Shown here: positions 1 to 7,747 of the stretch, piece by piece | Layout of the letters: every line of letters starts with the position of its first letter | Numbering within the stretch: the first letter of the stretch is position 1 | Source of the DNA: Erysipelotrichaceae bacterium NK3D112 | Lineage (GTDB): Bacteria; Bacillota_I; Bacilli_A; Erysipelotrichales; Erysipelotrichaceae | Assembly (NCBI GenBank): GCA_000701725.1 | Contig: JNJQ01000025.1 | Location: forward strand, 1-32,263 | Reading direction: 5' to 3' | DNA length: 32,263 nucleotides | Program-made: the position numbers and the translations under genes | Notes under the pieces: model-generated | Told to the model about the DNA's origin: nothing | What the model saw: the letters and a program-made list of their open reading frames with translations, nothing else | Databases searched by the model: none

Positions 1-800
1 TGTACCAGTCCGGTAAGCTCACAATCAAGCTTCCTGACAGTGTTCCTCCCAACGTTTCCCACTCCTTCGAGGTTCTCCTGCCGGCAGTTATCACAATCTT
101 CTGCTTCGGTCTGCTGAGATTCTTCATGGACAAGGTTGTTCACATGAACTTCTTCAACCTGATCGCTACAATCATGAGACCTGTACAGGCTATCATGACT
201 GGTCTGCCCGGCTACCTGCTGATCGTTCTGATCATGATGCTCCTGTGGTGGTTCGGAATTCACGGACCGAACGTAATGGGCGCAGTTACAACACCGTTCA
301 TGACAGCTGCTTATGCTGCTAACAACGAAGCTTTCGCTGCTGGCAAGCCGCTGCCGAACATCATCTGCACACCGTTCGGTTCTGCATTCTTCTCCCACAC
401 CGGTTCCGGTATCACCGGCGGTCTGATCATCGCGATCATGCTGTTCTCCAAGAGAGATGACTATAAGGCAATCGCTAGACTCGCGATCCCTTGCGGAATC
501 TTCAACATCAACGAGCCGATTATCTTCGGTATCCCGATGGTTATGAACCCTCTGCTCGGTATCCCGTTCTTCCTTGCTCCGGTTGTTTCCGTCACTGTTG
601 GTTACATCCTGACTGTTATCGGCATCTGCCCGAGATTCGGTGTTGACGCACCTTGGACAACTCCTACAGGTATCCTCGGATTCCTCGCAGCCGGCGGTAA
701 CTTCATGGGTGGTCTGTCTCAGCTCCTCGCATTCGCTACATCCATCCTCGTTTACACACCGTTCGTTATCATTTCGAACAGAAGCGCGGCTGAAGCATAA
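1..800 (+). CDS. PTS system lactose/cellobiose-family EIIC (partial, 5' end outside window)
   Basis: The reading frame is open from the left edge (first full codon at base 3) to the TAA at 798-800, so this is the C-terminal part of a membrane permease of the sugar phosphotransferase system. It would carry and release a phosphorylated beta-glucoside or related disaccharide across the cytoplasmic membrane. The fragment begins with the KLPDSVPPNV stretch typical of the lactose/cellobiose EIIC family and carries the conserved INEPIIFG sugar-binding motif near bases 506-529, between hydrophobic helices. An internal ATG at 126 is not the real start, because family-like sequence continues upstream of it. 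All Arg codons seen in this fragment are AGA, unlike most neighbours, which suggests high expression. The substrate cannot be fixed from this fragment. Confidence 0.93.
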   Translation, partial: YQSGKLTIKLPDSVPPNVSHSFEVLLPAVITIFCFGLLRFFMDKVVHMNFFNLIATIMRPVQAIMTGLPGYLLIVLIMMLLWWFGIHGPNVMGAVTTPFMTAAYAANNEAFAAGKPLPNIICTPFGSAFFSHTGSGITGGLIIAIMLFSKRDDYKAIARLAIPCGIFNINEPIIFGIPMVMNPLLGIPFFLAPVVSVTVGYILTVIGICPRFGVDAPWTTPTGILGFLAAGGNFMGGLSQLLAFATSILVYTPFVIISNRSAAEA

Positions 801-823
801 TTAAGCAAAGCGAAGACTGATTC

Positions 824-1132
824 ATGAGTAAGGCGTCAAAAAAACGCCAGAAACTTACTCAGGAAGAATTAAAAGCGGAGAACAAAAAACTCCGCAATGA
901 AATCGCACAAGGTTACATTAATAAAGAGGACTCAGAACGTATCGTTCAGATGCTGTCCACACAGAATCTGATCGCTTACGCGATAGTCCTCTTTCTTCCT
1001 CCGGTAGGGATCTGGTATATCTGGACAAGAAGAGAGAAGCTTCATCTGAACGATTCGTCCGTTTATTTATGGACATTCGTCGGATGTGTCATCCTTTACC
1101 AGTACATAAGACATTTCGTGCTTGGAGGATGA
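824..1132 (+). CDS. Small two-helix membrane protein, unrecognised
   Basis: A 102-residue protein that I do not recognise. The first 45 residues are very charged (lysine/glutamate rich) and look like a short coiled coil. Two hydrophobic segments follow at about residues 48-66 and 80-98, so it is probably membrane anchored. It lies 23 nt after the PTS permease stop and before a terminator, so it is likely co-transcribed with the permease. No clear Shine-Dalgarno precedes the ATG, so coupling to the upstream gene is possible. It might be a permease accessory protein, but nothing in the sequence shows this. Confidence 0.7.
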   Translation: MSKASKKRQKLTQEELKAENKKLRNEIAQGYINKEDSERIVQMLSTQNLIAYAIVLFLPPVGIWYIWTRREKLHLNDSSVYLWTFVGCVILYQYIRHFVLGG

Positions 1133-1143
1133 TTGTGTGAATG

Positions 1144-1171
1144 AAGAAGCTGAGTGTTCAGCTTCTTTTTT
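1144..1171 (+). terminator. Intrinsic terminator after the PTS unit
   Basis: Stem GAAGCTGA (1146-1153) / TCAGCTTC (1158-1165) with loop GTGT, extended by A-T pairs into a run of six T. It closes the PTS permease/small membrane protein unit. Confidence 0.9.
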
Positions 1172-1185
1172 CTGAATGTATCAAA

Positions 1186-1197
1186 TAAAATGTAATT
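1186..1197 (+). promoter_or_regulatory. -10 box directly before the RpiR regulator start
   Basis: TAAAAT at 1186-1191 lies 6 nt before the ATG at 1198. There is no Shine-Dalgarno sequence, and a -35 match is poor because that place overlaps the preceding terminator. The spacing fits transcription starting at or next to the ATG, giving a leaderless mRNA. Confidence 0.45.
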
Positions 1198-2064
1198 ATG
1201 AAAATGATTGACAGAATCAAGGATCGGGGCAACCTGACTCCGACGGAAAATGAAATCGTCAGATATATCCGCGAATCTCCCGAGAAAGCGGTCAATATGT
1301 CACTGGATGAGCTGGCTTCCACGATCTATGTATCCAAGTCAACCATCATCCGTTTCTGCAAGAAACTCGGTTTTCACGGACATAAGGAACTGTGTGTCGA
1401 ACTGGCAAAGGAACTGAATTCATTGGGTGCGGATGATATTGAAGTGAATGTGTCCATGCCGTTTTCAAAGAAGGACACGCCCATGGAAGCAGCCCGCAAA
1501 ATGATGCAGCTCAGCTGCAAGGCCATCAATGACACATATTCGGGAATTGCCATGGAACCCCTGACGGAACTGGCCTCACTGATTCATGAAGGCAGACCTT
1601 TTTCGGTCTATGCCTATGGGGAAAACTATCTGCCCGCACTGGATATTTCCAACCGTTTGCAGACACTTGGATATCAGATCGGCATCAGCGGGATTCCAGG
1701 CACCAATACCAGCCGGGCACTCAGCCAGCCCTCCGGCAGCGCCGCTCTGTTCATCTCATACAGCGGCAGAGAGCCGATGCTTGCCCAGTGCGCCAGGATT
1801 CTTTCGGAAAAGAACATTCCCGTGTATCTGATCAGCGGACCGTCCGCCTCTTCGCTCAAACGGCTTGCGGATACCGTTATCGAGGTCGGCTTCTATGAAC
1901 CGCAGCCCCGCGAGGTTGTGCTCGGCTCCAGAAATGCGATGTTCTATATACTGGATGTGCTTTATGCGGTCGTGTTCAATCTGGATGCGGATAAGCATAC
2001 GGCAATGCTGAAAGCGGATTATGAATACCGCCGCCGCAATACGGAGAGCACGGAAGGTCTCTAA
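1198..2064 (+). CDS. RpiR/MurR-family transcriptional regulator (HTH + SIS)
   Basis: A 288-residue regulator of sugar use. Residues 1-77 form the RpiR-type helix-turn-helix domain, with the recognition region around YVSKSTIIRFCKKLG (about 45-59). Residues about 110-260 form a SIS sugar-phosphate binding domain, with the typical SYSG element at about 187-190. Such proteins repress or activate carbohydrate genes in response to a phosphosugar. Its position just after a PTS permease suggests that permease operon as target; this is inference. A second ATG two codons downstream is an alternative start. The gene has its own -10 box and no visible ribosome binding site. Confidence 0.9.
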   Translation: MKMIDRIKDRGNLTPTENEIVRYIRESPEKAVNMSLDELASTIYVSKSTIIRFCKKLGFHGHKELCVELAKELNSLGADDIEVNVSMPFSKKDTPMEAARKMMQLSCKAINDTYSGIAMEPLTELASLIHEGRPFSVYAYGENYLPALDISNRLQTLGYQIGISGIPGTNTSRALSQPSGSAALFISYSGREPMLAQCARILSEKNIPVYLISGPSASSLKRLADTVIEVGFYEPQPREVVLGSRNAMFYILDVLYAVVFNLDADKHTAMLKADYEYRRRNTESTEGL

Positions 2065-2070
2065 ACACAG

Positions 2071-2099
2071 TTGGTTTTCTTGAATGAATCATGTAGAAT
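2071..2099 (+). promoter_or_regulatory. Promoter of the HAD gene (TTGGTT-17-TAGAAT)
   Basis: TTGGTT at 2071-2076 and TAGAAT at 2094-2099 are separated by 17 nt. The ATG follows 8 nt after the -10 box, leaving no space for a ribosome binding site, so the transcript may be leaderless. Confidence 0.55.
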
Positions 2100-2107
2100 A
2101 ACCGCAG

Positions 2108-2767
2108 ATGATCAAAGCGGTGTTATTTGACATGGACGGCATTCTCTACGACAGCGAATGCTGGTATCTGGAAGGAACGATCGATCAGCTCAGACAGTTC
2201 GGCTATACCGGGCCGGATGAGGCTGTTTTCGCTACGATCGGACTGGATATGGAAAGAAATTACGATCTTCTGGAAAAGCTGCTGGATTACAAAGTCCCCC
2301 GCGAAGAGATTATCCGGCACAATGAGGAGTACTTTAATGTGCTTCATCCGCTGGATTACAAAGCCATCATGTTCGAAGGAATACCGGAAGAGCTCAGAGC
2401 ACTCAGGCAGATGGGCATCAGAACCGCCGTCTGCTCCGCCTCACCGATGAGCATCATCGTCAACAGCCTGGAAGCCATGGGAATCAGAGATCTGTTTGAT
2501 TTTGTGGAAACAGGTGAAAATGTGAAACATCCGAAGCCTGCCGGCGATATTTATGAACTGGCCGCGGAGAATCTTCGGGTTGATAAAAAGGAATGTCTTG
2601 TATATGAGGACAGCCGCCTCGGCATTGAAGCCGGCAGAAATGCAGGCATCTTTACGGCGGCCCGTGAGGACAAACGCTTCGGCCAGGATCAGAGCCATGC
2701 GGATCTGATCGTCAAAGACATTCATGAACTGACAGAATGGATCAGAAAGGAAAATGCCTATGACTGA
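2108..2767 (+). CDS. HAD-family hydrolase, beta-phosphoglucomutase-like
   Basis: A 219-residue haloacid dehalogenase-superfamily enzyme acting in the cytosol on a phosphorylated small molecule, probably a sugar phosphate. The nucleophile pair is D8/D10 in DMDGILYDSE. Motif II serine is S110, motif III lysine is K143 (KPAGD) and the acidic motif IV is E167-D168 (EDSRLGIEAG). The helical cap lies at about residues 15-85, as in the phosphoglucomutase/phosphatase subfamily. The start is the first ATG after a promoter-like sequence. The gene overlaps the murA start by 8-14 nt, so the two are co-transcribed. Whether it is a mutase or a phosphatase cannot be told from the sequence. Confidence 0.9.
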   Translation: MIKAVLFDMDGILYDSECWYLEGTIDQLRQFGYTGPDEAVFATIGLDMERNYDLLEKLLDYKVPREEIIRHNEEYFNVLHPLDYKAIMFEGIPEELRALRQMGIRTAVCSASPMSIIVNSLEAMGIRDLFDFVETGENVKHPKPAGDIYELAAENLRVDKKECLVYEDSRLGIEAGRNAGIFTAAREDKRFGQDQSHADLIVKDIHELTEWIRKENAYD

Positions 2768-4019
2768 AATTATGAAAATAGAAGGCGGTCATCTTCTGGA
2801 AGGAGAAGTGACTGTATCCGGCGCAAAGAACGCGACGGTCGCCCTGATTCCGGCGGCGGTGCTTGCCAACGGTCCTGTCACAATTGTCGGCATTCCCCAG
2901 ATCGCCGATGTCAAAGCGCTTGCGGATATTCTGAAAATACTCAACGTGGAAGTGACCGAGGTTGCCAATGATCATCTGATCATTGATCCCAGCCACATGG
3001 AAAATACCGATCTGGATGATGATATCGTCACCAAGCTCAGAGCTTCGTACTACTTCATGGGAGCGCTGCTTGGAAAATACGGATATGTCCGCATGAAAAT
3101 GCCCGGCGGCTGCTATCTCGGCCCGCGTCCGATCGACCTGCATCTCAAAGGCTTTGAAGCCCTTGGCGCAAAGGTCACCTATGACAAGGCATGCTACACA
3201 ATTGAGGCGAAAAAGCTGAAGGGAGCCAAGATCTTCCTTGATATCGCAAGCGTCGGCGCAACCATCAACATCATGATGGCAGCGGTATATGCCGAAGGCA
3301 GAACCACCATTGAAAACGCCGCCAAGGAACCGGAGATCATCGATATCGCAACCCTCCTCAACAAAATGGGAGCGCGGATCCGCGGCGCCGGCACAAACGT
3401 GATCAAGATCGACGGTGTGAAGAGCCTTTCCGGCTGCTTCCATGAGATTATCCCCGACCGCATTGAAGCCGGCACTTTCATCATCATTGCCGCGGCGATG
3501 GCAAAGCGCATGGTCATCAACAATATCATTCCCCAGCATCTTGAGGCGCTTCTTTCCAAACTCAAGGAAATGGGCGTGAATATGGAGGTCGGCATTGACC
3601 GTGTGATCATTGAACGTTCTGAAAATCTCAAAAGCGTTGATATCACGACCAAGCCTTATCCCGGTTTCGCAACCGATCTGCAGCAGCCTCTGACCGCGCT
3701 GCTGACCCAGGCGGAAGGCGAAGGAAGGATCAATGAGACCATTTATATCGAACGCTTCAAGCATTGTCTGGAACTGGAAAAGATGGGAGCTGACATCGAA
3801 CTGATTCCGGCCGGCGCGATTATAAAGGGACCGACAAAACTCTACGGCACAAGTGTCAGCGCAACCGACCTGAGATGCGGCGCGGCAATGATCGTCGCCG
3901 GATTGATCGCAGAGGGCGTGACATCGATCAAAAATGTCTATCACATTGACCGCGGATATTCGGAAATCGACAAGAAATTAAGCATGCTTGGTGCGAAGAT
4001 CTGGCGGGAAAACATCTGA
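2760..4019 (+). CDS. murA: UDP-N-acetylglucosamine 1-carboxyvinyltransferase
   Basis: First committed enzyme of peptidoglycan synthesis: it transfers enolpyruvate from PEP to UDP-GlcNAc in the cytosol. The two-domain EPSP-synthase-like fold is evident over the full family length of about 419 residues. Near the N terminus is the substrate-binding lysine of SGAKNA (K23), and the catalytic, fosfomycin-reactive cysteine lies in GGCYLGPRP (C118). The DLRCGAAMIVAG segment near the C terminus carries the conserved arginine. ATG codons occur at 2754, 2760 and 2772. AAAGGA at 2745-2750 is too close to 2754 and better placed for 2760, so I use 2760. The start lies inside the end of the HAD gene. rpmE follows, as near the murAB locus of B. 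subtilis. Confidence 0.95.
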   Translation: MTEIMKIEGGHLLEGEVTVSGAKNATVALIPAAVLANGPVTIVGIPQIADVKALADILKILNVEVTEVANDHLIIDPSHMENTDLDDDIVTKLRASYYFMGALLGKYGYVRMKMPGGCYLGPRPIDLHLKGFEALGAKVTYDKACYTIEAKKLKGAKIFLDIASVGATINIMMAAVYAEGRTTIENAAKEPEIIDIATLLNKMGARIRGAGTNVIKIDGVKSLSGCFHEIIPDRIEAGTFIIIAAAMAKRMVINNIIPQHLEALLSKLKEMGVNMEVGIDRVIIERSENLKSVDITTKPYPGFATDLQQPLTALLTQAEGEGRINETIYIERFKHCLELEKMGADIELIPAGAIIKGPTKLYGTSVSATDLRCGAAMIVAGLIAEGVTSIKNVYHIDRGYSEIDKKLSMLGAKIWRENI

Positions 4020-4030
4020 CAGAATTATTC

Positions 4031-4059
4031 TTGTCACGAAAAAAGCGATGTGATAATAT
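4031..4059 (+). promoter_or_regulatory. rpmE promoter (TTGTCA-17-TAATAT)
   Basis: TTGTCA at 4031-4036 and TAATAT at 4054-4059 with an exact 17-nt spacer. The predicted transcript begins near 4066, leaving a leader of about 50 nt before rpmE. Confidence 0.7.
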
Positions 4060-4072
4060 TTATTAGCACTTT

Positions 4073-4098
4073 CTTTAAGCACGCATAGAGGCTTAAGG
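4073..4098 (+). promoter_or_regulatory. Leader hairpin upstream of rpmE
   Basis: CTTTAAGC (4073-4080) and GCTTAAGG (4091-4098) form an 8-bp stem with one G-U pair and a 10-nt loop. It ends two bases before the Shine-Dalgarno GAAGGGAG (4101-4108). The placement is what an autoregulatory ribosomal protein leader would show. I cannot confirm that it matches a known L31 leader family. Confidence 0.5.
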
Positions 4099-4115
4099 CA
4101 GAAGGGAGACGAACC

Positions 4116-4319
4116 ATGAAAGAAAAGACTCATCCGAAGTATTACCAGGCGAAGGTTGTCTGCACCAGCTGCGGTAGCGAATTTGTTACAGGTTCAACAC
4201 TGAAGGAAATCAAGGTTGACACATGCTCAAATTGCCATCCGTTCTACACTGGCCGTCAGAGATTCGCTCAGGCACAGGGTCGTGTTGAAAAGTTCAATAA
4301 GAAATACGGACTCAAATAA
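4116..4319 (+). CDS. rpmE: 50S ribosomal protein L31, zinc-binding type
   Basis: A 67-residue protein of the large ribosomal subunit. It keeps two Cys pairs, one in VCTSCGSEF and one in [10 protein letters not shown], so it is the zinc-containing (C+) form of L31 rather than the zinc-free paralogue. The ending [13 protein letters not shown] is typical. A strong ribosome binding site GAAGGGAG precedes the ATG by 7 nt. The gene is a single transcription unit with its own promoter, leader hairpin and terminator. Confidence 0.97.
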   Translation: MKEKTHPKYYQAKVVCTSCGSEFVTGSTLKEIKVDTCSNCHPFYTGRQRFAQAQGRVEKFNKKYGLK

Positions 4320-4341
4320 GAAGCTGCGTAAGCAGCTTTTT
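4319..4341 (+). terminator. rpmE terminator
   Basis: AAGCTGC (4321-4327) and GCAGCTT (4332-4338) pair around a GTAA loop, followed by a T run. It begins right after the rpmE stop codon. Confidence 0.88.
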
Positions 4342-4553
4342 AAATTCATCCCTGCCCAAAATGGTCAAAATGAACAGTTGCCGTTTTGGACAATCAGGTC
4401 TGTATCGGTTCTGTGACTGAACAGGTGATACCGTTATACATGCGAACACGATGCTTAACTGTCTGAACGCTGTATAAAGCTCAGACCATTCAACTTGCCC
4501 TCCCCAGGGAGGATAGAAGCCGGTCTTCATGATTGTGCTTCTGTCCTTTTTTT
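4342..4553 (+). ncRNA. Candidate structured RNA between rpmE and rpoD
   Basis: This is the only gene-free stretch above 300 bases (4320-4631), and it can form successive helices. A 9-bp hairpin pairs CCAAAATGG (4356-4364) with CCGTTTTGG (4381-4389). GGTCTG (4397-4402) pairs with CAGACC (4482-4487) and encloses two arms: TATC-G-GTTC / GAAC-GATA (4403-4430), and TTATACA (4434-4440) / TGTATAA (4471-4477) with an inner GCG/CGC. A short CCTCC/GGAGG hairpin follows, then a 10-bp terminator. The layout resembles a three-way junction element with an expression platform, or a small RNA. I matched it to no known riboswitch, T-box, 6S or SRP RNA. Its own promoter is unclear: TTGCCG-17-TGTATC (4378-4406) is weak and would start inside the element. 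Confidence 0.5.
4511..4553 (+). terminator. Strong terminator upstream of rpoD
   Basis: GGATAGAAGC (4511-4520) and GCTTCTGTCC (4537-4546) form a 10-bp stem with one G-U pair and a 16-nt loop, followed by seven T (4547-4553). It ends 78 nt before the rpoD start, so it terminates something transcribed from the rpmE-rpoD gap, or acts as an attenuator. Confidence 0.88.
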
Positions 4554-4592
4554 GTGAATTTTCCTTCACTTTTTCGTTTTGCATCTGTGTAG

Positions 4593-4598
4593 TAAAAT
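4593..4598 (+). promoter_or_regulatory. Likely -10 box of rpoD
   Basis: TAAAAT at 4593-4598 lies between the upstream terminator and rpoD. The -35 place (near 4570) is only T-rich. A leader of about 28 nt would include the AGGAAGG ribosome binding site at 4617-4623. Confidence 0.5.
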
Positions 4599-4631
4599 AG
4601 ATACATCGATATAGGCAGGAAGGTAATCATA

Positions 4632-5792
4632 ATGAAAAACGAACAGGGTGAACTGAAAACTCTGGATGCTGTCTGTAGTGAATTTCTGGAACGATCCCAG
4701 AAGGGTGAGGAAATCACCCAGAAAGATCTGATGGAAGAAGCCGAAAAGAACCATCTCAGTGAAGAGGAAGAGGATCAGCTTTTTGACTGGGTACAGCAGC
4801 AGGGTATTTTCTTCAGCAGCGATGAAGAGATGCTTGATGAGGAAGCAGGAACGGATGACGCATCCGAAGACGATAATGAGCGCGGACCGGAAGAAGAGGA
4901 TGAACCGGAGACGGATGATTTTCCGGATCCTTATATTGAAAAAGGCAGGCGGAAAACCGTCGGTGATTCCGTCAAAGTATATCTGAAGGAAATCGGGCAG
5001 ATTGCCCTTCTGAGCGCCCAGCAGGAATACGAGGTCGCGAAAAAAGTGGCTGAAGGGGACAAGGAAGCCAAGGATCTGCTCATTTCGAGCAATCTCAGAC
5101 TTGTCGTGGCGATGGCAAAGGAGTATCTTAACCGCGGGCTCTCTTTCCAGGATCTGATCCAGGAAGGCAATATCGGTCTGATGAGGGCGGTGGAGAAGTT
5201 TGATTATTCCAAGGGATTCCGCTTCAGCACATATGCGACATGGTGGATCAGACAGTCCATGGTCAGGGCGATTGCGGACCAGTCCCATGACATCCGTCTG
5301 CCGGTGCATATGACCGAGCAGATCACACGTGTCAAGAAAGTCGAACGCCAGCTTCTTCAGGAGCTGAACAGAGAACCGACCGCGGAGGAAATCGCCGCGA
5401 AAATCGACGGCATGACAGCGGAGAAAATCCGCGATATCCAGAAGATCAGTCTGGATACGCTTTCGCTTGAGTCGCCGGCCGGCGATGAGGACAACAGCAC
5501 CCTCAGCGATTTCATCCAGGACACAAGCGCGGTCGATCCGGTGGCATATGCCAACAGCTCCGTGCTGCGTGAACAGGTGGATATGTTATTGAAGGAGCTT
5601 CCGGAAAGAGAAGAGAAAATTGTTAGAATGAGATTCGGACTGGACGGTACCGGCAAGCCGAAAACACTTGAGGAAGTCGGCAATGAGTGCCGTGTCACAA
5701 GGGAGAGAATCAGACAGATTGAATCCAAGGCACTGCGCAGACTGCACCGCTCGATGCAGATCAACAAACAGTTCAGGGATCTCAGAGACTAA
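4632..5792 (+). CDS. rpoD: Primary (housekeeping) RNA polymerase sigma factor
   Basis: The sigma-70/SigA subunit that directs RNA polymerase to most promoters; 386 residues, close to the Bacillota norm. Residues 1-60 resemble region 1.1, followed by a very acidic linker (about 63-98). Region 1.2 starts near GDSVKVYLKEIGQI (111-124). Region 2 runs about 150-220 with the -10 recognition segment YATWWIRQSMVRA (201-213). Regions 3 and 4 follow, with the -35 recognition helix in VTRERIRQIESKAL near the C terminus. AGGAAGG precedes the ATG. prfA follows after 12 nt, so the two are an operon. The usual partner dnaG is not nearby, which is an odd location for this gene. Confidence 0.97.
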   Translation: MKNEQGELKTLDAVCSEFLERSQKGEEITQKDLMEEAEKNHLSEEEEDQLFDWVQQQGIFFSSDEEMLDEEAGTDDASEDDNERGPEEEDEPETDDFPDPYIEKGRRKTVGDSVKVYLKEIGQIALLSAQQEYEVAKKVAEGDKEAKDLLISSNLRLVVAMAKEYLNRGLSFQDLIQEGNIGLMRAVEKFDYSKGFRFSTYATWWIRQSMVRAIADQSHDIRLPVHMTEQITRVKKVERQLLQELNREPTAEEIAAKIDGMTAEKIRDIQKISLDTLSLESPAGDEDNSTLSDFIQDTSAVDPVAYANSSVLREQVDMLLKELPEREEKIVRMRFGLDGTGKPKTLEEVGNECRVTRERIRQIESKALRRLHRSMQINKQFRDLRD

Positions 5793-5804
5793 GGAGGAAA
5801 TGCG

Positions 5805-6881
5805 ATGGATGCAGTCAGGACAAAACTGACCGAAATCGAAAACAGATACAATGCCATCAGTGACGAAATGCTGAAAGAGGAGGTCTACAGCAACCCCTCA
5901 AAACTGACCAGACTGTCGAGGGAACAGGCCTCGCTCAAGCAGGCGGTGGATGCCTGGGTGCAGCTCAGAAGTCTGGATGAGAGAATTGAGCAGGCGGATG
6001 AGATGCTTCATGAAAATGATGAAGAGCTCAAAGAGATGGCAAGAATGGAGAAAGAGGAGTGCGAACCGGAACGTGACAGACTTCTGGAACACATCCAGCA
6101 TCTTCTCATTCCCCGCGATCCGGATGATGACCACGACGCCATCATGGAAATCAGAGGCGGCGCAGGCGGTGATGAAGGCAATATCTTTGCCGGCGATCTT
6201 TACCGCATGTATACGAAATATGCCGAATCCAAGGGCTGGAAGGTACAGGTGCTGGAAGCCTCCGTTTCCGAAGCGGGCGGTTTTTCCCAGATCATCTATT
6301 CCGTCAAAGGCACGGATGTCTACCGGGAACTGAAATATGAATCCGGTGTTCACCGTGTGCAGAGAGTTCCCAAAACCGAGGCGCAGGGCAGAATCCACAC
6401 CAGCACCGCAACCGTGCTGTGTCAGCCGGAAGCGGAGGAAGAGGATATCGAAATCGATCCGAAGGATCTGACCATCGAAACCCACCGTGCCTCCGGCGCA
6501 GGCGGTCAGCATATCAACAAAACCGACAGTGCGGTCAGAATCGTTCATCTACCCACCGGCATCACGGTCAACTGCCAGGAAGGCCGCAGCCAGATCGAAA
6601 ACCGTGAAACGGCAATGAGACTGATCCGCGCACGCGTTTATGAGGAGCTGCGCAGGCAGAAGGAAGAAGAGGAAGGCAAGATCCGCCGCGCCAAGATCGG
6701 CACCGGCGACAGATCGGAAAAAATCCGCACATACAACTATCCGCAGAACCGTGTCACGGATCACAGAATCGGCCTGACCATCACCCAGCTTGACAGGATC
6801 ATGGAAGGCAAACTCGACGGCATTATCGAGGGACTGCTGGCGGAAGAGGAAAAGAGAAAACTCGAGGAGAATGCGCAGTGA
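5805..6881 (+). CDS. prfA: Peptide chain release factor 1
   Basis: Recognises UAA and UAG in the ribosomal A site and triggers peptide release. The 358-residue length is standard. The N-terminal helical domain is followed by the codon-recognition element, here P-K-T at 189-191 in RVPKTEAQGRIHTS, which is the RF1 type rather than the SPF of RF2. The catalytic GGQ motif is at 233-235 in SGAGGQHINKTDSA. AGGAGG-like sequence (AAGGAGGAAA) precedes the ATG. Downstream the stop codon overlaps the prmC start (GTGA), so the factor and its methyltransferase are translationally coupled. Confidence 0.97.
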   Translation: MDAVRTKLTEIENRYNAISDEMLKEEVYSNPSKLTRLSREQASLKQAVDAWVQLRSLDERIEQADEMLHENDEELKEMARMEKEECEPERDRLLEHIQHLLIPRDPDDDHDAIMEIRGGAGGDEGNIFAGDLYRMYTKYAESKGWKVQVLEASVSEAGGFSQIIYSVKGTDVYRELKYESGVHRVQRVPKTEAQGRIHTSTATVLCQPEAEEEDIEIDPKDLTIETHRASGAGGQHINKTDSAVRIVHLPTGITVNCQEGRSQIENRETAMRLIRARVYEELRRQKEEEEGKIRRAKIGTGDRSEKIRTYNYPQNRVTDHRIGLTITQLDRIMEGKLDGIIEGLLAEEEKRKLEENAQ

Positions 6882-7747
6882 GCAGATTTTCAGAAAGTGT
6901 GAGGAAATACGAAAAGCTCTGTGATCAGAACGATATCCCCGCCGAAACCGTGATGGCATATCTTGTTGAGATTTCCCAGCGGGAGCGCTATAACCTCTAT
7001 GCCAATTTCAATGAGGAGATGCCCCCGGAGCTGGAAGCGGAATTTGACGCGGGCATGAAGCGCATTCTGAATGATGAACCGATGGCGCATGTGCTCGGCT
7101 ACAGCTGGTTCTACGGATATAAAATGATCGTCAACGGCGATGTTCTGATCCCCAGAGTTGAAACGGAAGAGCTCTGCGCGCAGATTCTTGCGCGGATCGA
7201 TGAGTTTTTCCCGGATTATGAAACGATTGAATGCGCGGACATCGGCACCGGTTCCGGCGCAATCGCAATTGCGGTGTCGCTGGAAGAGCCCAAGGTGCGC
7301 ATGCGTGCCACCGACATCAGTGAGGAAGCGCTTCAAACCGCCAGAAAGAATGCGGAGATCAATGGTGCAGAGATTGAATTCACCGCCGGCGACATGCTTG
7401 AGCCGCTGATTGAAAAAGGGGTGAAGCTGGATATTCTGATCTCCAATCCGCCCTATATCCCCGCGGATGAGCAGATGGAGAAATCGGTTGTCGATTTTGA
7501 ACCGCATGTGGCATTGTTCGGCGGTTCTGACGGTCTGTATTTCTACCGCAAAATCTTTGCCGGCTGCCGCAGACTTCTCAAGGAAAAAGCCTTCATGGCA
7601 TTTGAAATGGGCTGGGATCAGCGGGAGCGCATGAGCAGGCTCGTGGAGGAGATGCTGCCGGAAGCGGAGTATGAAATCGTCCGCGACATGAACGGCAAGG
7701 ACCGGATGCTCTTTGTATATTTCAATCTGAACCGGAAGGATTCCTGA
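6878..7747 (+). CDS. prmC: Release factor glutamine methyltransferase
   Basis: Methylates the glutamine of the GGQ motif in release factors using SAM. The 289-residue protein has an N-terminal helical substrate-binding domain (about 1-85), the IPRVETE segment (91-97, usually IPRPETE), SAM motif I DIGTGSGAIA (121-130) and the catalytic NPPY at 190-193. It starts at GTG 6878, overlapping the prfA stop, with GAGGAG ending 9 nt upstream. The order prfA-prmC is conserved across bacteria. Confidence 0.96.
   Translation: MSRFSESVRKYEKLCDQNDIPAETVMAYLVEISQRERYNLYANFNEEMPPELEAEFDAGMKRILNDEPMAHVLGYSWFYGYKMIVNGDVLIPRVETEELCAQILARIDEFFPDYETIECADIGTGSGAIAIAVSLEEPKVRMRATDISEEALQTARKNAEINGAEIEFTAGDMLEPLIEKGVKLDILISNPPYIPADEQMEKSVVDFEPHVALFGGSDGLYFYRKIFAGCRRLLKEKAFMAFEMGWDQRERMSRLVEEMLPEAEYEIVRDMNGKDRMLFVYFNLNRKDS

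Noticed and set aside
2742-3944. 400-codon open frame antisense to murA
   Set aside because: It mirrors the codon pattern of murA and has no protein-like motifs; murA is certain.
4342-4553. T-box or common riboswitch upstream of rpoD
   Set aside because: No T-box AGGGTGG-type antiterminator sequence and no recognisable purine, TPP, SAM or glycine riboswitch core was seen.
4312-4584. 90-codon minus-strand frame in the rpmE-rpoD gap
   Set aside because: It runs through two terminators and the paired RNA region, lacks a credible ribosome binding site and has no recognisable features.
4566-5309. 247-codon open frame antisense to rpoD
   Set aside because: Shadow of the acidic, biased rpoD coding sequence; no ribosome binding site or motifs.
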